Shown here: piece by piece, positions 49,666-59,505 of the stretch
Layout of the letters: every line of letters starts with the position of its first letter
Numbering within the stretch: the first letter of the stretch is position 1
Assembly (NCBI GenBank): GCA_025201345.1
Contig: JAIXMG010000001.1
Span: 1,364,001-1,428,000, forward strand
Source: Thamnidium elegans
Taxonomy: Eukaryota > Mucoromycota > Mucoromycetes > Mucorales > Mucoraceae
Length of the DNA: 64,000 nucleotides
Reading direction: 5' to 3'
Made by a program: the position numbers and the translations under genes
The notes under the pieces: model-generated
What the model saw: only the letters and a program-made list of their open reading frames with translations
Database searches by the model: none
What the model was told of the DNA's origin: nothing

Positions 49666-50295
49666 TGTAGTTTCGCCACTTTCTTCTTCAGAATTCTCTT
49701 GATTAGGCTGTTCAGGTTGAAGTTGCTACCCGTGTGGACGAATATATATTCCATTCTGTTGGTGAATGCCTAGTAAATTGAAAGACAAAAGATTCATAGT
49801 TTGTAGGGCGCATATTAAAGGCTTGTTTCAAAACTTTAATAAACTGGAGAGTATTTTCCCTGGGTTTCCAAGCGAGGAAACTGCTTACGATTACGGTGTA
49901 CCCATTTTCCTCGCTATCGCTCTGCTCCTTAGTCTGTTGATTTTATAAGTCAACTATAGATTATACAATATAGCTGACTTTTATTCTTTACGATAGATAT
50001 ATACCCTAGGGAATCTAATTTCGTCTGATACTTGTATCTCTTTAATCCTAATAAAACTTTTTTTTTAAAAAAAAGAAAAATGCAAGGCTTTCCACTTTTA
50101 GACACGATTTATGCATGCGTTTCCGGAACTACAAGATTCTGGATATAATCCTGTCATGGTTAATGTGTATTTTAGAGCGTATTTAAAGTTAAAAAAAAAC
50201 AATGTCAAATTGGGTTTGGTACTTTGCCTTCAACATTGAGTATTCCCCGTTATTTCTCTTTTCCCTTTTATTTTTTATTTATTTATTTTGAAAGT
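49666..50295. other. Intergenic, with an unsupported short frame
   Basis: Contains a 60-codon frame at 49766-49948 with a hydrophobic end but no supporting context. A T-run/A-run palindrome occurs at 50058-50075. No terminal inverted repeat of the neighbouring element was identified. Confidence 0.5.
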
Positions 50296-50799
50296 ATGAT
50301 ACATGACACAACACCCGGGTCTTTTCCTTTAACACAGAGAAAAGTTAAAAAGGGGAATTATATCAGCAAACTAAAGACATATTTTCATCATACCGAAAAA
50401 CAGATTACCACAGAAAAGAAATATAAAAATTCAAAATGGAATAATTTTTGGAAAAGGAAATCAGAACGCGTAGAGATTAGTAATACAGTTGCGATGGGAA
50501 CAGCCTTCTCTTTAAGTGTGCCCATCACCATCTCAAATACAACTTCGCATTATCATTCAAAAACTGACAGTTCCGTTTCGACTCAATCAGGCAATTCAAT
50601 AATTCAACAGTTTGTTATTTTATCACCATTTCAGATTTATGGATTCATGTTTCTGGTGGCATTATTTTTACTTGTTGTTTTTTTTGGGTTATTGCAAGTA
50701 CACCGCACTATATCGATTATAGAATTAGGTGTAGAAGGTATCAAATATATTTTGACGAATTTTACCTCTTTATTTTCATTCCTCTTGGGTTTAAAATAA
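50296..50799 (+). CDS. Hypothetical single-pass membrane protein, 167 aa
   Basis: The frame is open upstream from 50224, but M at 50296 is preferred because the preceding residues are translated from a T-rich leader. The N-terminal half is Lys/Thr-rich and basic. A strong hydrophobic helix (GFMFLVALFLLVVFFGLLQ) lies at about residues 117-135, followed by an amphipathic C-terminal segment. No family is recognised. It lies 132 bp upstream of the carboxylase gene on the same strand. Confidence 0.5.
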   Translation: MIHDTTPGSFPLTQRKVKKGNYISKLKTYFHHTEKQITTEKKYKNSKWNNFWKRKSERVEISNTVAMGTAFSLSVPITISNTTSHYHSKTDSSVSTQSGNSIIQQFVILSPFQIYGFMFLVALFLLVVFFGLLQVHRTISIIELGVEGIKYILTNFTSLFSFLLGLK

Positions 50800-50931
50800 T
50801 CAGCGTGGGCAAACTGCTGAGTAAAGTCAATTACACACGAAATAAAGTTCTTTATTTTATTTATTTTCTTTTTCTCAATTCCCTTTTTGTTTTCTTTTTT
50901 TTTTTTATATATATATTCACACAAGCAAAAA

Positions 50932-53029
50932 ATGAATAAGATATTGGTAGCAAATCGAGGAGAAATTGCAATTCGAATTATTACAGCTGCCAGTGAACTT
51001 GGTATTCAAACAATAGCTGTGTACTCGGACGAACAAGATAAGAGTCACTGCATTGGTGCCAGCGAAACAATCAAGCTCAAAAACGCTTCGGATTTTCTAA
51101 ATCCTCAGAGTATAATTCATGCGGCACAAAGGTAACAGACATATACGGGCAATTAATATAAAAAATAAAAAAAACGATCCAACCAGTATATTCATTCGAA
51201 TTATATTTTTATAGTGTTAACGCCACCGCTATTCATCCGGGTTATGGATTTTTATCAGAATCAACAGAGTTGGCAGAAAAATGTAAACTAGAGAACATTT
51301 TATTTATTGGTCCCTCTGCATCTTGTATTTCTGCCGTAGGTGATAAAGTTTCTGCTCGACAAGTGGCAAAGAAAGCTGGTGTACCTGTAATACCAGGTAC
51401 GGAAGACTCTGTTTTTACTCCTGATCAAGTATATGCGTTTGCAAACAAATTTGGGTATCCAATTATGTTGAAAGCACGTGATGGTGGTGGTGGAAGAGGA
51501 ATTCGTATGGTTCATGAAGCTACTGACGTACCAGATTCTCTTACCCGTTGTCTCAACGAATCTCCTTCAAATCAGGTATTTATTGAAAAAGCAATTACCA
51601 ACGCGAAGCATATTGAGGTTCAAATTCTGGGTGACTCACACGGTAATATCATTCATCTGTTTGAGAGAGATTGTTCTGCTCAAAGAAGATATCAGAAAAT
51701 ATTAGAGGTATTTTTTCGGTTTATATATAATAAATCCGGTTATCCTAATAATGATGTTAGGTTGCACCTTGCCCTAGTTTGTCTTCTCATCTTCGTGCAT
51801 CCATCCATGAAGCAGCAGTTAATCTAGCTCGTCATATTCAGTATAATTCAGCAGGTACAGTTGAATTTCTAGTAATCCCTGAATCAAGCGAATTCTATTT
51901 TCTTGAAGTCAATCCTCGTATCCAAGTCGAACATACTATTTCGGAGCAAATCACTCATGTCGATATTGTCCAAACACAAATTAGAGTAGCTTATGGCGAG
52001 AATTTGATTGATTTGGGATTGACTCAAAAAAATATTATCAGTAATAGATTAGTTTCTATACAAGCTCGTGTAGTTGCTGAAAATCCATTAAACAATAATA
52101 TGTTATCTGTTGGTAGAATTAATGAAGTAAAGCTTCCTCAAGGACATGGTATTCGTGTAGATACTTGGATCCAACCTGGGTGTGTGGTTCTTCCTGTAAG
52201 TTACTCATATGATATTTAATGCAACGTATTCTAACACTTATGTCACTAGACATTTGATTCATTGATAGCTAAAATTATTGTTACTGGACAATCATATGAT
52301 GACGCCTTGTCAAAATTAAAGCGGGCCTTGGAAAGTACGATCATTCAAGGAATAGAGACAAACATTCATTTACTTCTCGCTGTTTTATATGATAGCTCAT
52401 TTATGGGTGAACAGCTTTCTCATGTTCGGATTAATTCTATCGAGAAAAACATGAACGCTTTTATTAAGGTAGCAGCCACACTCAGAAATACGCCAGGGAA
52501 ATTAAAAGAAAGGACTGTTAATAAAAAAATATCAGCTCCAGAAGCAACTACAGCTATACAGTTTAAACCTGGGGATGCTTTCAACGTAGAATTAAGTGAC
52601 CCTTCCTCTACTGATGTTGATGCAGTACATTCGTTTCAAATAGATTCTATTTCTACAAACAACTTTCCCGATCAATTTGTTGCTCATATTCAAACATCTA
52701 TTCCTACTATTAAAAATCCACTAGCTATTGCTATTACGCGTAAATCCGCTATTGGATCTTCTTCAAAATTGCGTAGAAAGGCTAATCCTCGGGCCGCTGC
52801 TACTGAGATTGGTTCGCCAGTAACAGGAATGATTGTAGAAATAAATGTTAAAGAGGGTGATCGTGTTGAACCAGGACAACAATTATTTGTTATAAGCGCT
52901 ATGAAGATGGAAACTGTTGTTCAGTCATCTACTGACGGAGTAGTTCGACTTATTTACGCCTCTGCTAATGATTTAATTGAGGGTGGCGATATAGTTGTTG
53001 AATTATCACGTAATGATAGCAAACTGTAA
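50932..53029 (+). CDS. Biotin carboxylase-BCCP protein (biotin-dependent carboxylase subunit, no CT domain)
   Basis: Four exons (50932-51131, 51215-51707, 51761-52195, 52250-53029) give 635 residues. Biotin carboxylase domain about 1-440: [26 protein letters not shown]-grasp loop [26 protein letters not shown] and QARVVAEN. The C-terminal biotinyl domain carries SAMKMET with the biotin Lys595. It lacks a carboxyltransferase domain, so it should either pair with a separate CT subunit or transfer CO2 to an unknown acceptor. The order matches alpha subunits of acyl-CoA carboxylases, and some segments (LGLTQ) recall pyruvate carboxylase. No mitochondrial presequence is visible because the BC domain begins at residue 2. 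The QRRHQKxxEEAP block is altered here ([12 protein letters not shown]). Confidence 0.88.
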
Positions 53030-53639
53030 TAAATCAAATAAAGGTGTGGTAATTGGTTAAAAAAAGGAATATAAAGTAAAGAAAAATAAAATAAAGAAAT
53101 ATAGTAACGAAATGAGGCTCTGTGTATCCTTTATTGTATATGATGGAGAGTTGTTCATGGTAAAAAAATAGGACTCCTTTTATAACAGGTTATCGCTTAA
53201 TGATTGTATCGTCGTTTTAATTTCTCAGTTTCTCGTTACGAAGTTAACTGTCAAAAAAATTCATTTAGAGTGAAACTTAGCAAATACTGGATTTTTCAGC
53301 AAATTTGGCGAAACATTTTCCGGTTTATAAGTTTTTCAAAATTACAAGTGAATGAAAAGTATGGTATACGCGAAATCGCATAAACATCATGAAGCTGATC
53401 GTTTGAACATTGCTTGTATCTCATGACATCGAAAAATGAGCAAAATGAGCGAACAGCCGGAGAGAGATTATCCAAAGATAAGTTAAACAATTTGCTGCAG
53501 TCATCCCACACCCCCTTCTTGTAGTTATTAAGAGGCTTATGTCTACAAAAAAAAAGTACATCAAAAATCACCATCCTCAGGGTTTTACTATGACAGGTAC
53601 GGTTTTTAAAATAACACTAAAGTAAATTCAGTGAGCTTT
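53030..53639. other. Intergenic, no gene supported
   Basis: Holds the 3' flank of the carboxylase gene and a 92-codon minus-strand frame (53296-53574) that I cannot match to any family. The latter may be old mobile DNA. Confidence 0.5.
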
Positions 53640-53751
53640 TTTTTTAGCAGTAATTATCACATTACAGTTGCTCTTTTCTTCTGGCTTTTTCCCCTCTTGT
53701 CCTTTCGGATTATTCTTATTATAACTACGTTTTTATAGTTGACTCGAGTAA
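53640..53751 (+). repeat. Dispersed repeat copy B, left part
   Basis: Aligns to 58225-58344 (AATTATCAC..TTGCTC, CTCTTGTCC, TACGTTTTTATA). It is interrupted at a TA by the 3,424-bp element and resumes at 57180. Confidence 0.65.
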
Positions 53752-53753
53752 TA

Positions 53754-54306
53754 CTGTGCGGCTGGTAAATATTGGCTGTTTCAAAAAAATAAATGGCGAT
53801 TTCTAAAAAATAAATGGCGGTTTTCTAAAAACAAATGGCGCTAGACGAAAAGTGATTGGTGGTTTGCTGGCAAATCATTGGCGTTTTCGAAATTTTATTT
53901 TGACGCTTAAAAATTATAACATGTCTGTTTGGAATGCTTACTGAAGAACTTACTAAAAACTTGTTTTATTATAGCAATTGATGATCTGGCGCTTAGAGTG
54001 TCCACAGAATCCCCGAAGATCGCTGACGCGCACATTGTTACATGCATCTGCAATTCTTTGCGATAGATTCTCTTCGTCCATTAGCCTATGACGCTTCATT
54101 TTTCCTTTTACAAGAGCCCAAAACTGCTCAATTGGGTTCAGTTCTGGTGATTAAGGAGGCAAGTACATTATTCTATAGCCTCTGCTTTCAATTTTTCTCA
54201 TCATTGGATGAGACTTATGAATAGCACAAAACTGGCCGATAAATGAGCTTCAGATATTGTACGCTTTTTTACTGAAATAAGTTCTGGAAATAAATAAACA
54301 ATTGCC
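53754..54306 (-). pseudogene. Left TIR with Tc1/mariner-type transposase C-terminal fragment
   Basis: On the minus strand it reads SHPMMRKIESRGYRIMYLPP, stop, SPELNPIEQFWALVKGKMKR, then about 45 more residues. The PPxSPELNPIEQFW block holds the last catalytic acidic residue of Tc1/IS630-type DDE transposases; the stop replaces the expected Tyr in 'PPYSPELNPIE'. The N-terminal two-thirds of the transposase, including the first two catalytic Asp, is absent. Confidence 0.8.
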
Positions 54307-55477
54307 ATTTATAATCTTCAACTACCACACTTGTATATATATGACACCTATCAGCTGTAGAATAGAACTCTCGCATAATAAAACAGGTATCCGCAGTCTC
54401 AAAGTACTCCCACTTCGTTTTATTACCTTCCTATTCACAGAGCATCACAGTTCTCGTATCTTCTATTAGGTTAATCATTTGAGCTTATAAAAAATCCGTC
54501 CAAATAAAGATTTCCAACTTTATTATGATGTGCTTAATCGTAATTTTCTATAAAGAGACACTAGTTATACTTTTGTTTATTGCTCCTTCTTAACAGGCTG
54601 AGAAGTGCATTGAAGATGCCGTTTCAAGCATTAAAAGTTTATTAGACTTTCTAACTTTGCAATCACATGCTTTTCTCTCTCCTCCCAAGTCGTTCAATAT
54701 CGAACTGCAGACACTCTTTGCCAAGCCTTGACTAGCATCAAATAGAAGACAATAACCTCTTAGATTAAAACGAAACTTGGTCAGTTTTTATCGATAAAAA
54801 TCTCAACATTACCTTATTGTCAGCAATAATGATATCGATCGTGTTCCAATAACAACAAAAGCTCTTCTGTTTCCAATAGTATTCTTGGTGAGACCTTGTT
54901 ACAATGTCAAGCGTGTTCAATATATACTTGGTATCTCCATCCAAACCAACGATGAGCACCACAGGGTAATTTTGACACTAAGACGGAGCCATATCAATTC
55001 ATTATGTCAGTCAAGCCAAGATATAATGCAAGCCAGAAACCAAAACAATCCAATATGAGACGAAAGAAAAAGGCCTCATACACACTGGGAGAGAAGGACA
55101 ATATTGATCTCTAACTATCTCGCCCATTAATAGAAAGTTTGTGGTAAACAATACTATAACAGAGCAAGCGTTTGTCGACGCTTTAGGATAAGTTTCCAAG
55201 TCCAAAGATCAAGCAGACTCACACACATAACATCTTCAATCTACTTTCAAGCGAAAGCAAATTTCCTTCAATGCAAGCGTATTTTTGTCGACTCACAAAT
55301 TATGAAATTCATAATGATGTGCTTCCTAGTCCTTGGTTAATGTTTGCCAGTGGTAGGCAGAGGTATGTTTGATGAAAAAAATTATCCTTGTGCATTTTTA
55401 AAAAAAAATGATGACGTCAGCCAACTGGAATGAAATTGAATTGAATAAAACCCATCTTCTTTCGTTTATTTTATTCC

Positions 55478-56690
55478 TTGTCTGAAAAAAACTTTAATAT
55501 GGAAAGCTATAGGTACCAGACTCCTTCAACTTATAAATATATAAAGTACTTTAAAGAAAAGCCTTTATCCGATTGGGAAGAAGAAGATTTCATTCGCTTT
55601 TATGATGGCAACGATGTCAGCAAGACAAAACGAAGTGGTTTGCAAGCATCCTTCTCGTATTGCCTGAACTGCATCATTCTACAGGATCAAGATGTGCCCG
55701 ATGATATCAAGGAAATTGTCAAAATGAAACGAAAGGATATACGCGTAAGTAAAACTAAACGAAGTGGTAAAATAGTCTACGGATATATCACTTTTTACCA
55801 GTCATCTCCCATCAATACCCCCAAACTCTTTATGTTGGTTGCAAAGTCTCCAATAGCGTGAATACTGGAACTCAAGTGACTATTGTAAGTACTTGATACA
55901 GAGGACTATTATGAACAAGTACTGAGTTACTTATATGCTTTCCCATTCTTTTCTTCACCTATAAGAATACAAACCAACAATCACCAGCACCAGCACAAAC
56001 CCAGGCATCATCATCATCACAAACCCAAGCCGTACCAAGAAGCAAAAGAAGTATAAAAGATGCAAATACAAACATAGAAAATTGGAATATCAGCTCACCC
56101 AGCGAAAGTTCAACATGGCTTATCAACAATATTGATATCTGTCGAACCTTTTACTCTTACCAAAATTCTGTAAAAGAAAAATTCGTGGAAATGCAAGGAT
56201 ATTTAGAAATTGAAAATTCTTTGTATGATCTACTGTAAGTCATTTTTTCTGTTTATTATTAAACGTAGCATAACACAATTTTTTCGCTCATGTCTCGTGT
56301 ATCACAGAGCTTTATCTGGAATTCTATTTTTGCAAAAAGACAATCAACATCAGGGCCTGATCAAGAACCATTTTAGTACTGAAGACTTGAAGATGATCCA
56401 TAAGGCAACCAAGTCTGAAATCACAAGCGGCAAGATTAGTTTCAATCAAAGAGGCGATTGATGTAAATGATATATGAATATGTACTTTACACATTACGAA
56501 ACTAATGTATATACTTGTATATCTGTTTATAGAAGTTTGAAGAGGATGAAGAGGAATTGGACTTCTCAATCAATCTGCTCGCCCTTTGCAAAACTGCTGA
56601 CCAATATGAAGCCAGAGCAATTAAGGCAATTGTTTATTTATTTCCAGAACTTATTTCAGTAAAAAAGCATACAATATCTGAAGCTCATTT
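55478..56690 (+). pseudogene. Truncated cargo gene of unknown function inside the element
   Basis: Probable exons: about 55478-55855 (YQTPSTYKYIKYFKEKPLSD, then KTKRSGLQASFSYCLNCIIL and VSKTKRSGKIVYGYITFY), about 55965-56235 (Gln/Ala/Ser-rich linker, then KFVEMQGYLEIENSLYDLL), about 56307-56460 (ALSGILFLQKDNQHQGLI, KMIHKATKSEI) and about 56533-56690 (EEDEEELDFSINLLALCKT, HTISEAHLSASFV). The reading is then cut by transposase sequence. It resembles, from memory, an expanded Mucorales-specific family without known function. M at 55478 or 55499 could be the start. The last about 66 bp also occur in the left TIR. Confidence 0.6.
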
Positions 56691-57177
56691 ATCGGCCAGT
56701 TTTGTGCTATTCATAAGTCTCATCCAATGATGAGAAAAATTGAAAGCAGAGGCTATAGAATAATGTACTTGCCTCCTTAATCACCAGAACTGAACCCAAT
56801 TGAGCAGTTTTGGGCTCTTGTAAAAGGAAAAATGAAGCGTCATAGGCTAATGGACGAAGAGAATCTATCGCAAAGAATTGCAGATGCATGTAACAATGTG
56901 CGCGTCAGCGATCTTCGGGGATTCTGTGGACACTCTAAGCGCCAGATCATCAATTGCTATAATAAAACAAGTTTTTAGTAAGTTCTTCAGTAAGCATTCC
57001 AAACAGACATGTTATAATTTTTAAGCGTCAAAATAAAATTTCGAAAACGCCAATGATTTGCCAGCAAACCACCAATCACTTTTCGTCTAGCGCCATTTGT
57101 TTTTAGAAAACCGCCATTTATTTTTTAGAAATCGCCATTTATTTTTTTGAAACAGCCAATATTTACCAGCCGCACAG
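56625..57177 (+). pseudogene. Right TIR with Tc1/mariner-type transposase C-terminal fragment
   Basis: Inverted copy of 53754-54306. On the plus strand the transposase piece runs from about 56709 (SHPMMRKIESRGY) through SPELNPIEQFW to a stop near 56980. It carries the same in-frame TAA as the left copy, showing that the duplication followed inactivation or that the arms are homogenised. Confidence 0.8.
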
Positions 57178-57179
57178 TA

Positions 57180-57232
57180 TATAAAAACGCAGTTGTCATG
57201 TGCTCAATGGCAAATAAAATAATTTACAGAAC
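57180..57232 (+). repeat. Dispersed repeat copy B, right part
   Basis: Continues the alignment to 58347-58380 (TGTGCTCAATGG versus CATGCTCAATGTC), confirming insertion of the element between 53753 and 57178. Confidence 0.55.
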
Positions 57233-57508
57233 AATAAAATAAAAAATAATCGACTGCCACTGCCAATAGCCAACGATATCATTGTGTTGATAACAAAGAA
57301 AATTATAACGATATTTAGAGACAGTGTAATGTCATTCATACGAGTTTTTTTTTTTATTTTCGCAGGATAATGCTTTTATGTTACCCTACCTTCAAAACAC
57401 TGCGACTGTCTGTAAGGGCTTTAAGCGATGACTAAAGTTAATTGGCGCGGAAAAAAAGACAACGCTTTTTTTTATAATTATTAAAGAGATAGGAGGATGG
57501 GAGTCAAG

Positions 57509-58732
57509 CCCTTTTGTTTTTCGGATCAAATTTATGTATCTTTATAGAAAAAAAACCAGCATTGATAGTATACTCTTTCAGGCGCTTCTAATGCATTTAA
57601 AATCACATTACTACTAAAGATAATGAACGAGCAATTACTGTTTAAAGGCCTTTTTTTATTTGAGGTTTTAGCTAAGCGGACCTTAAGCTAGCGTTTTATT
57701 AAAAGCGTATTTACTCTCTCAGTTTTAGATATAGCACTTTTATTTATAAATGAATAAAAATGAACTGTTAAAGATCTTTAATCTTTTTTATATTTAATAA
57801 TAGTAGTAACAAACTGAATTCGATGTAATCACGAAAATAAAGCAAATAGGTGAGCACACGTGATAAAAAAAGTAATTTTTAAACAGTGATCACTCTTTCA
57901 ATTTTTGCATTAGAAATATAAATTAAGATGGATTAGAAGTGTATAAATAAGTACTTTATTGTCAACAATTTGCCCATAACAAAAGACAAAGTAGATCCAG
58001 AGAAATCGCAAAACATCCATGATTTTTGGCCAAAAAACAAAAGAGGTTGACCCCCAAAAATGAAAAAAGTACGTTTTTAATTTTTTTTATCAAAGATATA
58101 TTTAAAACAACTATTTTATATTACACAACTTGGGTCTAAAACGCGTTTCCTGTTTTTTAATAAATTAAGAACCATTATTTGTTATAGCTGGTAAAATTAG
58201 CAGTGATTTCTTATGTGGGCGATTTTTTAAGCTGCAATACCGCAATAATTATCACGCCACAATTGCTCTCTTCTTTCAATTATTTTTCTCTTGTCCCTTT
58301 GGAGTGTTTTATTGTTACTACGTTTTTATAACTGACTTGGATAATATGGCACATTCCGTTGCTACATGCTCAATGTCAAAAGAAAAAACAAAATATATAA
58401 ATAAAATAAAAATACATGTTGCAAATGGTGGATAAAATTAAGAAAAGAAAAGGAAAGTAAAAGTAAAAGTAAAAGAAAGAAAGATATAAAAGAAAGATGT
58501 AAAAGGAATTGTATTTGCATTTGTTTGAGTTTTAAAATAGTGGTCGCTGTGGTACAAAGAAAATGCAACTGTCAATTACCGAGTATAATAACAAAAAGAT
58601 AATTAAAAAATATAAACTATAAGGCCGTACCCGAGGGAAGTACACTTTATAATTTTTTATTAAATAAAAGATAATATAATGAGAAGATCCAGCATCTCAT
58701 TCACATGTACACATTGCATAATTATAACTGTC
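57509..58732 (+). repeat. Dispersed about-1-kb repeat, copy C, with insertion
   Basis: Reverse-complement relative of 40612-41580. A 310-bp segment at about 57713-58022 is absent from copy A, where AGCGTATTT joins TTGGCC directly. The segment is flanked by ATTT on both sides. Its origin is unknown (solo LTR, SINE or MITE are possible). Confidence 0.78.
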
Positions 58733-58826
58733 ATTGCTACCATTTTCATAGATAATGTACCGCAGCTTGTACAGTTTTTAAACTTGATCTCCCTTCCTGA
58801 CGATCGGAATAACAATATCACAATTC

Positions 58827-59416
58827 TTGCCAATAAAAGATATTTTATCGAAGGTGTGGGAATGTTCGGATTTATTTGATGACGCCAGCTCCTCCTCTTT
58901 CAATAAATGGTGCAACAACAAGAAGTTAGGTCTCTTGAGCAGTGAAGTGGAAAGAAGAAAAAATAGTTTGAGCAAAAGAATATCACTTAGATGTTTATAC
59001 GTTTTGAAAGAAGAATTTATTGGTATGACATACTGGATTTAAATTCTTTATCTCCATTATATTGATTATACTGTATCATAGGCGATACGATTGATAAAAT
59101 AATAAATTATTTGCTCCAGTATCAACAGCATATAGATATATTAAAGAAAGAGGGTTATCTTATTATAGGATATGCCCGTAAATCTAAGCAAGACGTTGAT
59201 CTTCATATTCGAGTACGCTTACTTCAGCTGATGGTAGATCGATTGCAAGAACGATCATTAGTTGACAAAACATTTGTCTCCGTAAACAGCAGCCCCAATG
59301 ATCCGCTTATCGAAAGAGATTCCTATACTTATAAATGTATTCCCAATTCACATCTATATCTAAGTTATTATAGTCACTTTGTTCTGTCTATATTACGATA
59401 CCTTTATACGCCATAA
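58827..59416 (+). pseudogene. Second serine-recombinase-like gene, C-terminally truncated
   Basis: Exon-like blocks 58827-59024 and 59082-59416 join through a GTATGA...ATAG intron. Motifs: FNKWCNNKKLGLLSSEVERR, LYVLKEEFIG, LKKEGYLIIGYARKSKQD, MVDRLQERSLVDKTFVS and ERDSYT. Matching segments in the relic at 11713-12330 define the family (HI..LKKE, IIGYxRKS, DRLxERSLVDK.FVS). After ERDSYT the frame becomes low-complexity, and the LVVLDYAGLT half is missing. GYARKS is a candidate catalytic-Ser loop of the resolvase fold; this is inference. Confidence 0.55.
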
Positions 59417-59418
59417 TA

Positions 59419-59505
59419 CCCAGCAGTCGCTCGATTTAGGAGTTCGTTCGATTTAAGTGTGAAACTCTCAAGAGCCCGCTTTAACACCGCTATTATGCTG
59501 CTGGG
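59419..59505. repeat. Short inverted-repeat unit (87 bp)
   Basis: Bounded by CCCAGCAG (59419-59426) and CTGCTGGG (59498-59505). Inside, a CGNTCGATTTA motif is repeated. It sits exactly where the recombinase-like frame ends, so it may be a solo transposon end or tiny MITE. Confidence 0.4.

Larger units (their letters stand above)
53754..57177. mobile_element. 3,424-bp TA-flanked element with 553-bp terminal inverted repeats
   Basis: The ends read CTGTGCGGCTGGTAAATATT and its reverse complement, bordered by TA on both sides (53752-53753, 57178-57179), the Tc1/mariner target signature. The terminal inverted repeats (53754-54306 and 56625-57177) are equal in length and nearly identical (one mismatch noticed). 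Each repeat contains the C-terminal half of a DDE transposase plus a short piece of the internal gene. The interior carries a truncated, intron-containing gene unrelated to transposases. The TA insertion site can be compared with an uninterrupted copy of the target repeat at 58345. Confidence 0.82.

Noticed and set aside
49766..49948. 60-aa protein with hydrophobic C terminus
   Set aside because: No leader, no homologous motif, and it sits at the edge of a decayed transposon.
53296..53574. 92-aa minus-strand protein
   Set aside because: No recognisable domain and no joinable exons. It could be a relic but cannot be supported.
40612..58732. Copies A and C as ends of one huge transposon
   Set aside because: Although inverted, the 16 kb between them contains ordinary intact genes, and fragments of the same repeat occur elsewhere in other positions.
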